DNA from: Flavobacteriales bacterium
Lineage (GTDB): Bacteria; Bacteroidota; Bacteroidia; Flavobacteriales; Schleiferiaceae
Reading direction: 5' to 3'
DNA length: 64,000 nucleotides
Assembly (NCBI GenBank): GCA_017795025.1
Contig: CP051243.1
Span: 868,001 to 932,000, forward strand
Shown: piece after piece, positions 18,332 through 28,221 of the stretch
Layout of the letters: the number at the start of each line of letters is the position of its first letter
Position numbering within the stretch: position 1 is the first letter of the stretch
The notes under the pieces: generated by a model
Database searches by the model: none
The model's input: the letters and a program-made list of their open reading frames with translations, nothing else
What the model was told of the DNA's origin: nothing
Made by a program: the position numbers and the translations under genes

Positions 18332-20887
18332 ATGGCTGCAGATGAGCGTATTATTCCGATCAACATTGAGGAGGAAATGAAATCCTCCTACATCGATTAT
18401 TCGATGTCGGTGATCGTATCTCGCGCCCTTCCCGATGTTCGCGATGGCTTAAAGCCCGTGCATCGCAGGGTGTTATTTGGGATGTACGAATTAGGCGTAC
18501 TATCCAATCGTCCTTATAAAAAGTCCGCACGTATCGTGGGGGAGGTATTAGGTAAATTCCACCCACACGGCGATTCTTCTGTATATGATACCATGGTTCG
18601 TATGGCCCAGCCTTGGAGCTTGCGCTATATGATGGTTGATGGTCAGGGTAACTTCGGTTCTATCGATGGTGACCCACCCGCAGCAATGCGTTATACAGAG
18701 GCGCGCTTGCGTAAAATCTCTGAGGAGATGTTGGCCGATATCGACAAGGAAACAGTTGATACCCAATTAAACTTTGATGATACCATTCATGAGCCCACGG
18801 TTTTACCAACTCGGGTTCCGAACTTATTGGTAAATGGGGCTTCTGGTATCGCTGTAGGTATGGCAACGAACATGCCTCCACACAACCTTACCGAATCCAT
18901 TAATGCGATTAACGCTTACATCGATAACCGAGATATTACTATCGAGGAATTGATGAAGCAGCACATTACCGCTCCTGATTTCCCAACTGGTGGTACCATT
19001 TATGGCTATGATGGTGTTAAAGATGCTTTTGAAACCGGTCGTGGTCGAATCGTACTGCGGGGTAAAGCGGAAATCACGGAAGTTAAAGGCCGTGAAGTAA
19101 TTATCGTTACCGAGATTCCCTATATGGTGAATAAGGCGGAAATGATTAAGAAAACCGCCGACCTGGTTAATGATAAGAAGATCGAAGGAATCTCCGACAT
19201 CAAAGATGAGAGTGACCGTAAAGGAATGCGGATTGTGTATTACTTGAAGCGTGATGCAGTACCCAATGTGGTGCTAAACATGCTGTATAAGTATACGCAA
19301 CTGCAATCTAGTTTTTCGGTAAACAATATCGCATTGGTGAATGGTCGTCCGGTTCAATTGAACCTTAAGGACATGATTCATCATTTTGTGGATCATCGTA
19401 TCGATGTGGTTATACGCCGCACAAAATACGAGCTTCGCAAGGCCGAAGAACGCGCACATATTTTGGAAGGCTCAATCATTGCCTCCGATAATATTGATGA
19501 AGTTATCCAAATCATCCGCTCTTCAGCGAGTCCTGATGAGGCGCGTGATCGCCTGGAAAAACGTTTCGAATTATCCGAAATTCAGGCTAGAGCGATTGTG
19601 GATATGCGTCTGCGTCAGTTAACTGGACTAGAGCAAGATAAACTTCGTTCGGAGTATGATGAGTTAATGAAGACCATCGAATACCTTAAGCGTATTCTTA
19701 ACGAGGAAGACCTTCGAATGACCATCATTAAGGAGGAGCTTGAAGAAATTCGTGAGAAGTACGGCGATGAACGTCGCACCATGATTGACTATGCAGGCGG
19801 TTCATTAAGTATTGAAGATATGATTCCGGATGAAGAGGTAGTAATTACCATTTCACATGCCGGTTATATTAAACGTACCAGCCTAAGCGAATACCGCAAA
19901 CAAGGTAGAGGAGGCGTTGGTCAAAAAGGTGTGAATACCCGTGATCAAGACTTTATCGAGCACATCTTTGTCGCTACCAATCACAATTACCTTTTATTCT
20001 TCACCGAATGGGGTCGTTGTTACTGGTTACGCGTATTTGAAGTACCCGAGGGAAGTAAAGCCAGTAAGGGACGCGCGATTCAGAACCTTATCAATATTCC
20101 GCTCGACGATAAGTTGCGGGCCTTTATTAATACCAAGGATCTTCGCGACGAAGAATATGTAAACTCCAATTACATCGTAATGGTAACTCAAAAAGGAGTT
20201 ATCAAGAAAACCAGTTTGGAGGCCTATTCTCGTCCACGGTCTAACGGTATTAATGCCATTACCGTAAGAGAAGGAGACATGCTTCTTGAGGCTAAATTAA
20301 CCACGGGCAACGACGACATATTGATGGCCGTTAAAAGTGGTAAAGCCATCCGCTTTAACGAGAATGCAGTACGTTCCATGGGACGTAACGCAAGTGGCGT
20401 AAGAGGCGTAAGCCTTGCCAGTGAAGCGGATGAAGTAGTTGGCATGGTTACCATCCCCGAATCCCTTCAAGAGGAAACCTCCATCTTAGTAGTCTCCGAA
20501 CACGGCTATGGAAAACGCAGTCAACTCGAAGATTACCGAATTACCAACCGCGGTGGTAAAGGAGTAAAAACCATCACGGTAAGTGAGAAAACCGGTGAGC
20601 TGGTTGCCATCAAAGCGGTAAGCGATGAGGATGATTTAATGGTCATCAACAAGAGTGGAATTATGATTCGTATCGGCGTTTCCGATTTACGAGTTATGGG
20701 TAGAGCCACTCAAGGGGTTAAGCTTATTAATCTCCGTAAAAACGATACCATTGCCTCAGTAGCCAAAGTGCCAGCGGCCGATGAAGAAGAATTGGAAGAT
20801 GAACTAAACCCTGATGCTACGGCAGAGGGAGGTACTCCCACCCAAACAGAAGGTGATTCCAAGGATACGCCTAGTACCGAAGAATAA
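18332..20887 (+). CDS. gyrA: DNA gyrase subunit A
   Basis: The product is 851 residues. The breakage-reunion domain starts after [23 protein letters not shown]. The catalytic tyrosine is Tyr121 in [10 protein letters not shown]. The quinolone-binding positions equivalent to E. coli Ser83 and Asp87 are Ser82 and Asp86, the unmutated residues. The C-terminal beta-pinwheel contains the GyrA box as [10 protein letters not shown] (about residue 530), which favours GyrA over ParC. The last 40 residues are an acidic disordered tail. It lies alone, divergent from clpC, with a terminator directly after it. Confidence 0.96.
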   Translation: MAADERIIPINIEEEMKSSYIDYSMSVIVSRALPDVRDGLKPVHRRVLFGMYELGVLSNRPYKKSARIVGEVLGKFHPHGDSSVYDTMVRMAQPWSLRYMMVDGQGNFGSIDGDPPAAMRYTEARLRKISEEMLADIDKETVDTQLNFDDTIHEPTVLPTRVPNLLVNGASGIAVGMATNMPPHNLTESINAINAYIDNRDITIEELMKQHITAPDFPTGGTIYGYDGVKDAFETGRGRIVLRGKAEITEVKGREVIIVTEIPYMVNKAEMIKKTADLVNDKKIEGISDIKDESDRKGMRIVYYLKRDAVPNVVLNMLYKYTQLQSSFSVNNIALVNGRPVQLNLKDMIHHFVDHRIDVVIRRTKYELRKAEERAHILEGSIIASDNIDEVIQIIRSSASPDEARDRLEKRFELSEIQARAIVDMRLRQLTGLEQDKLRSEYDELMKTIEYLKRILNEEDLRMTIIKEELEEIREKYGDERRTMIDYAGGSLSIEDMIPDEEVVITISHAGYIKRTSLSEYRKQGRGGVGQKGVNTRDQDFIEHIFVATNHNYLLFFTEWGRCYWLRVFEVPEGSKASKGRAIQNLINIPLDDKLRAFINTKDLRDEEYVNSNYIVMVTQKGVIKKTSLEAYSRPRSNGINAITVREGDMLLEAKLTTGNDDILMAVKSGKAIRFNENAVRSMGRNASGVRGVSLASEADEVVGMVTIPESLQEETSILVVSEHGYGKRSQLEDYRITNRGGKGVKTITVSEKTGELVAIKAVSDEDDLMVINKSGIMIRIGVSDLRVMGRATQGVKLINLRKNDTIASVAKVPAADEEELEDELNPDATAEGGTPTQTEGDSKDTPSTEE

Positions 20888-20908
20888 ATACCCCAATAAG
20901 TACCGAAG

Positions 20909-20936
20909 ACCTCCTTTTTTAAGGAGGTTTTTTTTT
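20909..20936 (+). terminator. Rho-independent terminator of gyrA
   Basis: A perfect eight-base stem (ACCTCCTT / AAGGAGGT) with a TTTT loop is followed by a run of T residues, 22 bases after the gyrA stop. Confidence 0.9.
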
Positions 20937-20963
20937 AGACTTTTGCTCTACATTTTACTCTGC

Positions 20964-23390
20964 ATGAAAGGGAAGGGGTTTCTTATAATTGGCCTTTGCT
21001 TGCTATTCGGGATGCAAAGCTTAAAGAGCCAAACCAGCATTTCCGGTGTGATTAATGGTTATAATACCTTAGTAGCACGGTTTCCGGGAAGCTGTGGTGA
21101 TACTATTATCGTAGCTAGCCTTCCCACCTACAATGTTGGTGACTTATTAATGTTCTACAATCCAGCAGGGGCTACTTTCGATACGAGCTTTTCTGCTTCT
21201 TTTGGCGATAGCATTAACCTCAATAACAGCGGCCGCTATGCCTTTGCTTATGTAAGCCAGGTGAGTGCGACCCTACTAATGGTCCTAGATCGAAGTATTG
21301 GTCCCGCTTTTGGCAATGGTAGCATGGTTATTCGGGTTCCAGAATATTCTTATGCCGATGTAACGGCTACCCTTACGGCCCCCAATTATCAAAATGGTCA
21401 AGGCGGGCTTTTAGTGTTATCCGCAAATAAGTTGCGCCTTTCGGCAGATATTGATTTAAGCGGAAAAGGGTTTGAAGGAGGCTCCGATGGACGAAATATG
21501 GGTTACTCTTGCGCCGCTTCGGCTTATCGGTATCCGAGTGGGAATAATGGTGGTGCGCCCAAAGGGGAAGGTATTGGAAGTATTCCTTCGAATATGGCCA
21601 ATGGTCGCGGACATGCTTTAAATGGTGGCGGAGGTGGAAATAACCACAATGCCGGTGGAGGTGGCGGCTCCAATGGAGGAGCCGGAGGTCAAGGTGGTGA
21701 CGAATGGAGTGGATGCTCCCCCAGTGCTAGCAATGGTGGTTTAGGCGGTGAGCCTTTGATAAGTAATGACATCAGTCGTTTATACCTCGGTGGCGGAGGT
21801 GGTTCTGGTCATAATAATGTTAGTGGCCTTACTTCCGAAGGAGGTCGAGGGGGCGGTATCGTACTCCTCTTAGTAGATACCCTAATTGAAAATGGCGGCA
21901 GTATTATTAGCGATGGAGAGGTAGGGAAATCCATATCCAGTGGCGCCGAAGGAGCAGGTGGTGGCGGTGCTGGGGGTACCATCGTATTAACGGGACCCAA
22001 TATTACTGGCAGCCTTAATTTATATGCACGGGGCGGTTTAGGTGGTAATTGTACGGGTGGATCCGCCGGTCCTGGCGGTGGTGGTGGCGGAGGTGTTATT
22101 TGGCGTCCCTCACCAAGTTTAGCAATTGGTGCCACTCTCGTAAACGGTGGGAATGCGGGTCACCTCAGTAACATAAATAACAACTATGGTAGCACCGATG
22201 GTGCCAATGGTTTTATTCGCTCCAATCCTAATATTTCTCGGCCGCAAGCCTTTTCTGGTGGAGGGTCTATACCTCGCAACTTCCTGGGTAATGATACTAC
22301 CATTTGTGCCGTAGATTCCCTGCAACTTACTTCTCTATTTGGTACTTCTTATTTATGGAGTACCGGCGATACCAGTCAAATTATCTATTCCCAAGGGGCT
22401 GGGACCTACTGGGTTCAAGTGCAAATAGGAGGCTGTGTTTACACCGATAGCATTCGTATTAATAATTTCCCGGGCGGAACCGGAAGCTTCCTGGGTCCCA
22501 ATAAGACTTTATGCCTCGGAACGAGCCTAAGCTTGAGTACTAGTATAAATGGTAATTATTTATGGAGCACTGGGGCCACCACGAACGCTATTACCATTAG
22601 CTCTGGCGGTTGGTATTGGTTGGATATCCAAACCGGAGCCGCTTGCCCGGTGCGAGACTCTATTTTTATTACCGAAGATGATTTTGCTGCTACCGCCATT
22701 TCAGTGGATACCACCATCTGCGTAAGCGAAGGGTTTGAATATACCTACCCGGTAATTTGGCAGGTATTTTGGCCTGATGGTAGTTCTGATGCGAGCTTCA
22801 CCTTTCGGAATAGTGGCAGCTTCCTCGTTTCGGTTTTTAATGAGAATGGCTGTGAGCGCAAGGATACCTTTAATATCAGCACTACTGGAAATGACTCGGT
22901 TGTGGAACTTTTCACCAATAGTGATACCACTGTTTGCCTAAGTGATGGTTATCCTGTTGACCTTAGTTTTTTGAGCGGGGAGCTATTTTGGAATGATGGA
23001 CGAGGTTCTAAGGTGCGAACCTTGTATGACAGTCGTCGCTGGATTGTTCGATACGAAGAGGGTTGCCTTTCTACGCGGGACACGCTAGACCTCGAAGTGA
23101 TAAACTGTGATACCTGCACCTTCTTTATTCCAAATGCCTTTTCTCCAAATGGAGATGGACTAAATGATGTGCTTAAGCCCATAAGCTCCTGCGATTTGGC
23201 CATGCAATCGATTCGAATATTTGATCGATGGGGCGAGCTTATTTTCGAAAGTGAGGATCCCAATGCAGTTTGGGATGGGACCTTTAAAGGGGCAAATTGC
23301 ATGCAGGGCATTTACCTTTACGACCTTCAGTACCGTCTTCCTTTTCAGCAGGAAAAGCGCTTACAGGGAACCATATTCTTAAGGCATTAA
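20964..23390 (+). CDS. Glycine-rich surface protein with gliding-motility-associated C-terminal domain
   Basis: The product is 808 residues from ATG 20964. The open frame extends upstream to 20814, but that part lies inside gyrA and its terminator. A signal peptide is present (MKGKGFLIIGLCLLFGMQSLKSQ). Residues of about 170-430 form a glycine-rich region with repeated GGGGG blocks, resembling glycine-rich polypeptide domains of secreted adhesins. Two or three short repeats read LWSTGDTS / LWSTGATT, the familiar adhesin-type beta modules. The last 85 residues are the type B T9SS domain (FIPNAFSPNGDGLNDVL, IRIFDRWGELIFES, VWDGTFKG). Predicted to be cell-surface, possibly adhesive. Its stop overlaps that of the next gene. 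Confidence 0.9.
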   Translation: MKGKGFLIIGLCLLFGMQSLKSQTSISGVINGYNTLVARFPGSCGDTIIVASLPTYNVGDLLMFYNPAGATFDTSFSASFGDSINLNNSGRYAFAYVSQVSATLLMVLDRSIGPAFGNGSMVIRVPEYSYADVTATLTAPNYQNGQGGLLVLSANKLRLSADIDLSGKGFEGGSDGRNMGYSCAASAYRYPSGNNGGAPKGEGIGSIPSNMANGRGHALNGGGGGNNHNAGGGGGSNGGAGGQGGDEWSGCSPSASNGGLGGEPLISNDISRLYLGGGGGSGHNNVSGLTSEGGRGGGIVLLLVDTLIENGGSIISDGEVGKSISSGAEGAGGGGAGGTIVLTGPNITGSLNLYARGGLGGNCTGGSAGPGGGGGGGVIWRPSPSLAIGATLVNGGNAGHLSNINNNYGSTDGANGFIRSNPNISRPQAFSGGGSIPRNFLGNDTTICAVDSLQLTSLFGTSYLWSTGDTSQIIYSQGAGTYWVQVQIGGCVYTDSIRINNFPGGTGSFLGPNKTLCLGTSLSLSTSINGNYLWSTGATTNAITISSGGWYWLDIQTGAACPVRDSIFITEDDFAATAISVDTTICVSEGFEYTYPVIWQVFWPDGSSDASFTFRNSGSFLVSVFNENGCERKDTFNISTTGNDSVVELFTNSDTTVCLSDGYPVDLSFLSGELFWNDGRGSKVRTLYDSRRWIVRYEEGCLSTRDTLDLEVINCDTCTFFIPNAFSPNGDGLNDVLKPISSCDLAMQSIRIFDRWGELIFESEDPNAVWDGTFKGANCMQGIYLYDLQYRLPFQQEKRLQGTIFLRH

Positions 23391-24169
23391 GATAGGAAGC
23401 CTAAGCTGATCCGATTAAATTCGTCAGGCTTTTCTACATTAACTACATGTCCACATTGCGGAATTACCGCTAACTGCAGGTGCGCTACTTGCAGCTGGCC
23501 CAAAACTTTTTGTATGGCCGGTAAAAACATATGGTCTTCATCGCCCATTACATACAAGGTTGGATGATGCGTCGTTTTGGTACGATGACCACTTAGCAAT
23601 GGATTGATTTCGGTTGCCAGTCGAAACCAACGAATAAATTCTTTTTGGTAGAGCTTTTTCGCTTCCCGTACAAAGAGCGAGCGCGATTCTTTATGCTTTT
23701 TCTTGGGCATTATTACCCAGGCAAATAGCTTGTAGAGTAGGATGTAGGGCACCACAGACTTAAAGAGCACGCCCATCCGCATGAGCAACTGCGAACGAAA
23801 GTTGAGTTTAAGGATGGCACCGCCCATAATCATTTTGGAAACGCGATCAGGGTGATTCTCGGCGATTTCGCGAATGATGATGGTACCTAAGGAGATACCT
23901 ACAAAATGGGATTGTTGAATATTTAAGTCATCTAAAACTTCGATTACATCCTTGGCAATGTCATCGAAGGTATAGCGTGGGAAGTTTTGCCAATGCAGAT
24001 GCTGCTTGGAGCCGCCATGACCGCGGAGGTCGACCATCAAAACATTGAAAGCCTCCTGAAATTCACGCACTTGACGAAACCAAATTGCCGAACTTCCGCC
24101 CGCACCATGTATGAAAGTAACCCATGGTGTGCTTTCTTCAGGATGCTTAAATATTTTATAGTGCAACAT
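23387..24169 (-). CDS. Alpha/beta hydrolase
   Basis: The product is 260 residues. The fold is clear: oxyanion region FIHGAGGSSAIW, strand LMVDLRGHGGS, and nucleophile elbow GISLGT with Ser93. The acid lies in YVMGDEDHMF and the histidine in PQCGHVVNVEKPDEF, so the triad is complete. It has no signal peptide. The family covers esterases, lipases and C-C hydrolases; the substrate is not predictable. Its stop codon shares bases with the convergent adhesin-like gene. Confidence 0.88.
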   Translation of the reverse strand: MLHYKIFKHPEESTPWVTFIHGAGGSSAIWFRQVREFQEAFNVLMVDLRGHGGSKQHLHWQNFPRYTFDDIAKDVIEVLDDLNIQQSHFVGISLGTIIIREIAENHPDRVSKMIMGGAILKLNFRSQLLMRMGVLFKSVVPYILLYKLFAWVIMPKKKHKESRSLFVREAKKLYQKEFIRWFRLATEINPLLSGHRTKTTHHPTLYVMGDEDHMFLPAIQKVLGQLQVAHLQLAVIPQCGHVVNVEKPDEFNRISLGFLS

Positions 24170-24264
24170 GTTTATAATAACAGGGCGGACTTCGTCCGGT
24201 TCATGAAGCTAATTTGAGGCTAAATGATAAATTTGTGACCACATATTAAAAAAAATATTCACTG

Positions 24265-24975
24265 ATGGGTAGAGCCTTTGAGTATCGTAGAGCAGCGAAA
24301 GAGAAAAGATGGGGTAAGATGTCGCGGTTATTTCCGCGTTTGGCAAAGGCCATAACCATGGCGGCCAAGGAAGGAGGAGAGGATCCGGATACCAACTCAG
24401 CTTTGCGAACTGCCATTGCCAATGCCAAGGCCCAAAACATGCCCAAGGACAATATTGAACGGGCCATTAAGCGCGCCAGCGGAAATGATGCCGCCACCTA
24501 TGTGGAGGTAAATTATGAAGGTAAGGGCCCACATGGGGTATTAGTTTATGTAGAATGTGCGACCGATAACACCACTCGCACCGTGGCTAATGTGAAATCG
24601 TACTTCAATAAATCGGGCGGGCAAGTAGTTCCTAATGGTTCCTTAGAGTTTATGTTTGATCGTAAGGCGGTTTTTGAGATTGCCAAGCCTGAGGATTTTG
24701 ATGCTGAAGAATGGGAGTTAGAGCTTATTGACGCTGGGCTAGAGGATATTGAAGTAGATGAGGACTCAGTGTATATCTATGGGGATTATACGGATTTTGG
24801 TACGCTATCTACTGCCCTTGAAGAGCGTTCGGTAGAAGTGAAAAACGCCAGTTTAAAACGCTACCCAACTACCGAGGTGGAGTTTGATGAAGAGCAGAGT
24901 GCCGAAATTGAAAAGCTACTCGATAAATTAGATGATGACGACGATGTTCAGGCGGTGTTTACCAATATGGCCTAA
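24265..24975 (+). CDS. yebC: YebC/PmpR-family DNA-binding or translation-associated protein
   Basis: The product is 236 residues, the typical length. It opens with [21 protein letters not shown] and has [16 protein letters not shown] and [19 protein letters not shown], the signatures of the family. An acidic C-terminal tail ([13 protein letters not shown]) is usual. Members have been described as transcription factors; more recent work on the family reports help to ribosomes at difficult peptide sequences. It stands alone, five bases from the convergent peroxidase gene. Confidence 0.95.
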   Translation: MGRAFEYRRAAKEKRWGKMSRLFPRLAKAITMAAKEGGEDPDTNSALRTAIANAKAQNMPKDNIERAIKRASGNDAATYVEVNYEGKGPHGVLVYVECATDNTTRTVANVKSYFNKSGGQVVPNGSLEFMFDRKAVFEIAKPEDFDAEEWELELIDAGLEDIEVDEDSVYIYGDYTDFGTLSTALEERSVEVKNASLKRYPTTEVEFDEEQSAEIEKLLDKLDDDDDVQAVFTNMA

Positions 24976-24980
24976 ATCGT

Positions 24981-26030
24981 TTAATTATAAGGATTAGCAA
25001 AGCTCGTATCACGAATAAAACTGCTATCCGTTAAAGTTTTTAAAAAGGCCAATAGGGCCTTTTTTTCTTGACTGCTTAAATGCACCCCTCCACGGTGGGC
25101 ATATTGCATTTTACTATCAATATTATAGGGTTCTTGCACCGATTCGCTGTAAAAGTCAATAAGCTCTTCTAGCGTTTTGAAACGTCCGTCGTGCATATAG
25201 GGCGCTGTAAAAAGTAAGTTTCGCAGGGAAGGAACCTTAAACCAGCCAGACTGATCAAGCCCATTACTCCGTCCTTTTCCACTGTCGGGGTATGCAGCCG
25301 AATGAAGCGCGGCATTTAAACCATTATTACTAAAACTCAAGTTGGTGGCTAAGGCATTAGCATCGGTAGAATGACATTGCTGGCAATCACCCTTGCTTTG
25401 GAGGTTGGCAATTTGAAATCCTTGATATTCCAAAGCACTAAAGTAGGCCTCACCACGAAGCACTTTATCATACTTTGAATTTTGCGAGAAAAGAACACTT
25501 TGAAAAGCAGCAAGGGCTTGGCAAATGAGATTACTGTCGATGGGTAAATCGCCGTAGGCTTCATTAAATAGTTCTTGATAGCGTTTACTTCGCAGCACTT
25601 TTTTTTCGGCCAAAGTCCAATTCAGATTCATTTCATCCGGATGCCGAACAGGATGCAGGGCTTGCTCGGCTAAGCTCTCGGCTCGACCATCCCAAAAGAA
25701 GGAGGGATACCAGATAAGGTTAAAAAGGGGCGGGGTATTGCGGCTCATGAGCTTGCCACTTATCCCTCTGCTAAAGCGCATTTCACCATCTGCGAAAGCA
25801 TATTCTTGTTGGTGACAGCTACTACAAGAAAAGGTACTATCGGCACTAAGAATGGGATCGTAAAACAAAAATCGTCCTAATTTAACCTGAGCTTTAGTAG
25901 GCACCTTAAAGTTATCGGGAAGGCTAGGGAAAAGTTTTAGCTCCGGAATGGGCCAAAGTTCATGTTGATGGTCTTGCCGAAATGAAACTAAGCAGAGTAT
26001 AAAGCCCGAAAAAATGAAGAACCGTTTCAT
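24981..26030 (-). CDS. Di-heme cytochrome c peroxidase family protein
   Basis: The product is 349 residues. Two c-type heme motifs are present: CSSCH (Cys69-His73) and CQQCH near residue 217. The family order is intact (LGRFLFYDPILSAD, SCSSCHQQEYAFADG, SRNTPPLFNLIW, TAPYMHDGRFKTLEELIDFY). A signal peptide opens MKRFFIFSGFILCLVSF. Bacterial di-heme peroxidases of the CcpA/MauG group reduce hydrogen peroxide or oxidise proteins in the periplasm. It is translated from a TAATG overlap with the upstream T9SS gene, so the two are one unit. Confidence 0.92.
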   Translation of the reverse strand: MKRFFIFSGFILCLVSFRQDHQHELWPIPELKLFPSLPDNFKVPTKAQVKLGRFLFYDPILSADSTFSCSSCHQQEYAFADGEMRFSRGISGKLMSRNTPPLFNLIWYPSFFWDGRAESLAEQALHPVRHPDEMNLNWTLAEKKVLRSKRYQELFNEAYGDLPIDSNLICQALAAFQSVLFSQNSKYDKVLRGEAYFSALEYQGFQIANLQSKGDCQQCHSTDANALATNLSFSNNGLNAALHSAAYPDSGKGRSNGLDQSGWFKVPSLRNLLFTAPYMHDGRFKTLEELIDFYSESVQEPYNIDSKMQYAHRGGVHLSSQEKKALLAFLKTLTDSSFIRDTSFANPYN

Positions 26031-26941
26031 TAGGGTTGAAGGATAATGCGAAACTCTTCCTTCTTTAAGTTGCTGTTTATGCGCAAAATGTAGGTGCCAG
26101 CCGCTTGATCACTAAGGTCGATACTAAATTTTGTAGGACTGAGCCCCCAGCGTTTAATCACCATGCCTTTTAGGTCTACCAACTCAATCGACTCAATGTA
26201 TTGAACCGTGCCCGTTTTTCGAGCACTGATGTTCACTATTCCCTTGCTGGGATTAGGACTAAGCTGCAGGAAGGCATCGGTTTTATTTTCGTTGATGGTA
26301 TGAAAAGCGGTTAAGTGAGCCGAAAAATTATCAAGCATCCAACCGTCTTGCTGACTATCAAGGCTGTCGCTAATAATCTGATATCTGAAGTAAACCGTAT
26401 CGCTCGGACTTACTTGCCAGAGCCAGCTTAAATCTAAACAAACCCAAACATTATCGCGGTCGCTTAAGCCGGTAAAGCCCCAGCGCCCGTGATGTTGTTT
26501 TACATTGGCGCTATCAAAACCAAACACGTTGTAGACGTAATTATTATCGAATATATTGGACCAGGCCGCTGTATCGGAAGTGCGAAACTCGACGAAGCCA
26601 AAATCTTTGTCCTCTTCCAAATCAAGGGACTGCACCCACTCGATTGCCAATATTCCATTGTTAAACCAATTAAGGCCAATGGGCACTATAAAAGTAGAGG
26701 TATCATTAATCGGATAGCTAAGCGCAGTATCAGTAAGAATTGCTCGCGGTTGGGTGAAGGCGGTATTAAATCGAAGCTTGGAAGGCCTGCCTATCTGCCA
26801 AATACCAGTAGTATCGAGCTTTGGGAAAAGGGAATTCGATGCGGATGTATCGGCTCCATCAAAATACTGCTGAAAGGAGGTTTGTGCCTTTAAAGAAAAA
26901 CAGAAAAGAAAAACGATGCAGAGGCTAAGGGTTTTGGTCAT
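26030..26941 (-). CDS. T9SS type A sorting-domain protein paired with di-heme peroxidase
   Basis: The product is 303 residues with signal peptide MTKTLSLCIVFLFCFSLKAQ. The N-terminal 200 residues look like a jelly-roll domain of the MAM/concanavalin type (WFNNGILAIEWVQSLDLEEDKDFGFVEF ... DGWMLDNFSAH). The end is a T9SS type A domain (LSPNPSKGIVNIS, ELVDLKGMVIKRW, AAGTYILRI, FRIILQP). It shares a one-base stop/start overlap with the peroxidase gene downstream, suggesting related roles at the surface. What it binds is unknown. Confidence 0.87.
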   Translation of the reverse strand: MTKTLSLCIVFLFCFSLKAQTSFQQYFDGADTSASNSLFPKLDTTGIWQIGRPSKLRFNTAFTQPRAILTDTALSYPINDTSTFIVPIGLNWFNNGILAIEWVQSLDLEEDKDFGFVEFRTSDTAAWSNIFDNNYVYNVFGFDSANVKQHHGRWGFTGLSDRDNVWVCLDLSWLWQVSPSDTVYFRYQIISDSLDSQQDGWMLDNFSAHLTAFHTINENKTDAFLQLSPNPSKGIVNISARKTGTVQYIESIELVDLKGMVIKRWGLSPTKFSIDLSDQAAGTYILRINSNLKKEEFRIILQP

Positions 26942-27133
26942 GTCCAGAATTTACCTCTAAGGTAAAAGAATCCCTACGAAAAATAGGGCGACTCCTTCAA
27001 TTAAGCATTTCCTGGGGCCAGCAGAACTTTTTGTGGCGATTTACTCAGTTCCGAAGTTAAACTAAGGTGCATCGTTATCCCATCGGAAAAAATAAACTGA
27101 TCATTCATTGGGCTCTAACATGGCTTAAAGGTA

Positions 27134-27715
27134 TTAAGCGCTCGGCTGATAACGATAATGACCAATGATCTGATAATCGAAAAGCATATCCTCAAGTTCC
27201 TGTCCGGCCCCGATATTATGCACAATTAAAGGCCGGTGGTCGCTATTAAAGTAGGCACTAACAATTCCGATGTGTAAAATTCCTCCTCCGAGATTCCAGC
27301 AAACAATATCACCGGGTCTATAATCCCTTGACTGCTTGGAAGCGGGCAAACTTTCGGCAAAACGATTAAAGAAGCACATTAAATTAGGCACACGCCGGTG
27401 ATCGATATTCGGATCGGGTTTACTCAAATTCCAGTTTTTGGGGTAAATGGGAAAGTTGGCCGACATATCCTGATGCACCAATTCTTGGAGATCGATACCC
27501 AGGCTTCGATAGGCTCGAATTACAACATCCGTGCACACGCCTTTATTGGCAGGAACATCCCCCATGGGATAGTCGATATTAAAATAAGAAGGATCGTAAA
27601 CTACTTCCTGTCGGGTAAGCTTGTAGGCGGCTTCAGCTAATTGATAGCCAAAGTCTTCTTTTTGACCACCGCTAAAGAGGTTTAAGCTTAGGGCCAGAAT
27701 TAAGAATCTCGTCAT
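27134..27715 (-). CDS. DUF1287-family secreted protein
   Basis: The product is 193 residues. The DUF1287 pattern is clear: YDPSYFNIDYPMGDVPANKGVCTDVVIRAYRSLGIDLQELVHQDM, then RPGDIVCWNLGGGILHIGIVSA and IVHNIGAGQELEDMLF. The Cys in GVCTDVV and the late His in HIGIV are consistent with an NlpC/P60-like papain fold, so amidase or peptidase activity is likely but unproven. A short signal peptide (FLILALSLNLFSGG) is present. A 192-base gap (26942-27133) downstream holds nothing I recognise. Confidence 0.85.
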   Translation of the reverse strand: MTRFLILALSLNLFSGGQKEDFGYQLAEAAYKLTRQEVVYDPSYFNIDYPMGDVPANKGVCTDVVIRAYRSLGIDLQELVHQDMSANFPIYPKNWNLSKPDPNIDHRRVPNLMCFFNRFAESLPASKQSRDYRPGDIVCWNLGGGILHIGIVSAYFNSDHRPLIVHNIGAGQELEDMLFDYQIIGHYRYQPSA

Positions 27716-27751
27716 GGCCCTATAACGCGAGAAGCTAATTTTTCATTTCAT

Positions 27752-27785
27752 AAAAAAAGCCACCTTTTCGGGGTGGCTCAAAAAT
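27752..27785 (-). terminator. Rho-independent terminator of the DUF2892 gene
   Basis: A seven-base stem (AGCCACC / GGTGGCT) is followed, in the minus direction, by seven T residues. It lies about 18 bases after the stop of the gene at 27803. Confidence 0.85.
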
Positions 27786-27802
27786 TTTAAAGGGGGAGAG
27801 GT

Positions 27803-28075
27803 TTAAACTTCAAGCATCTGTTTCTTAGAGAAGTAAGGACTGCCATAAATGTCTACTTCCTCTTGACTTAAAGTGTGAATGCGAAAGAGGTGACAAATCG
27901 GACAGTAAGCCGAAAGGGCACTAATCATGATGACTCCCGAAAAAATGCTGATGCTTAATCCGACCGGGTCGGCTGATGCTCCATTAAAGAGCCAAAGCCC
28001 GATAATGAGTAAAAAGAAGGAGAAGAAAAAACGAACACGGCGGTCGGTACGACCAATATTCCTGCTACTTTTCAT
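27803..28075 (-). CDS. DUF2892 (YgaP-like transmembrane) protein
   Basis: The product is 90 residues from ATG 28075. The longer frame to 28108 adds 11 residues not found in the family. The family order is present: RNIGRTDRRVRFFFS, a first membrane helix, SISIFSGVIMISALSAYCPICHLFRI, where the CPxxxxxxI end is typical of YgaP-like membrane domains. The extra Cys (CPIC) is noteworthy. It is inner membrane; in other species the domain accompanies rhodanese (sulfur transfer) modules, but no rhodanese is encoded here. Confidence 0.82.
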   Translation of the reverse strand: MKSSRNIGRTDRRVRFFFSFFLLIIGLWLFNGASADPVGLSISIFSGVIMISALSAYCPICHLFRIHTLSQEEVDIYGSPYFSKKQMLEV

Positions 28076-28221
28076 TTGTTTGGGATTTAGAGCCCCCTCC
28101 AAATCCATTACTAAAGTATCTAAAAATCTTAATGAAAAATTGCTACTGAGACGCTTTGTTTATGAATGATTAAAAATCGGTGTTGAATAGATTAAGCTAA
28201 CAATAGCTTGTTAATGAATGA

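Noticed and set aside
20814-20963. In-frame upstream extension of the glycine-rich T9SS gene
   Set aside because: The extension runs over the end of gyrA and its terminator; a clear signal peptide starts at ATG 20964.
21809-22135. Proline-rich minus-strand open frame
   Set aside because: It is the antisense image of the glycine-rich coding region, with poly-Pro where the real protein has poly-Gly.
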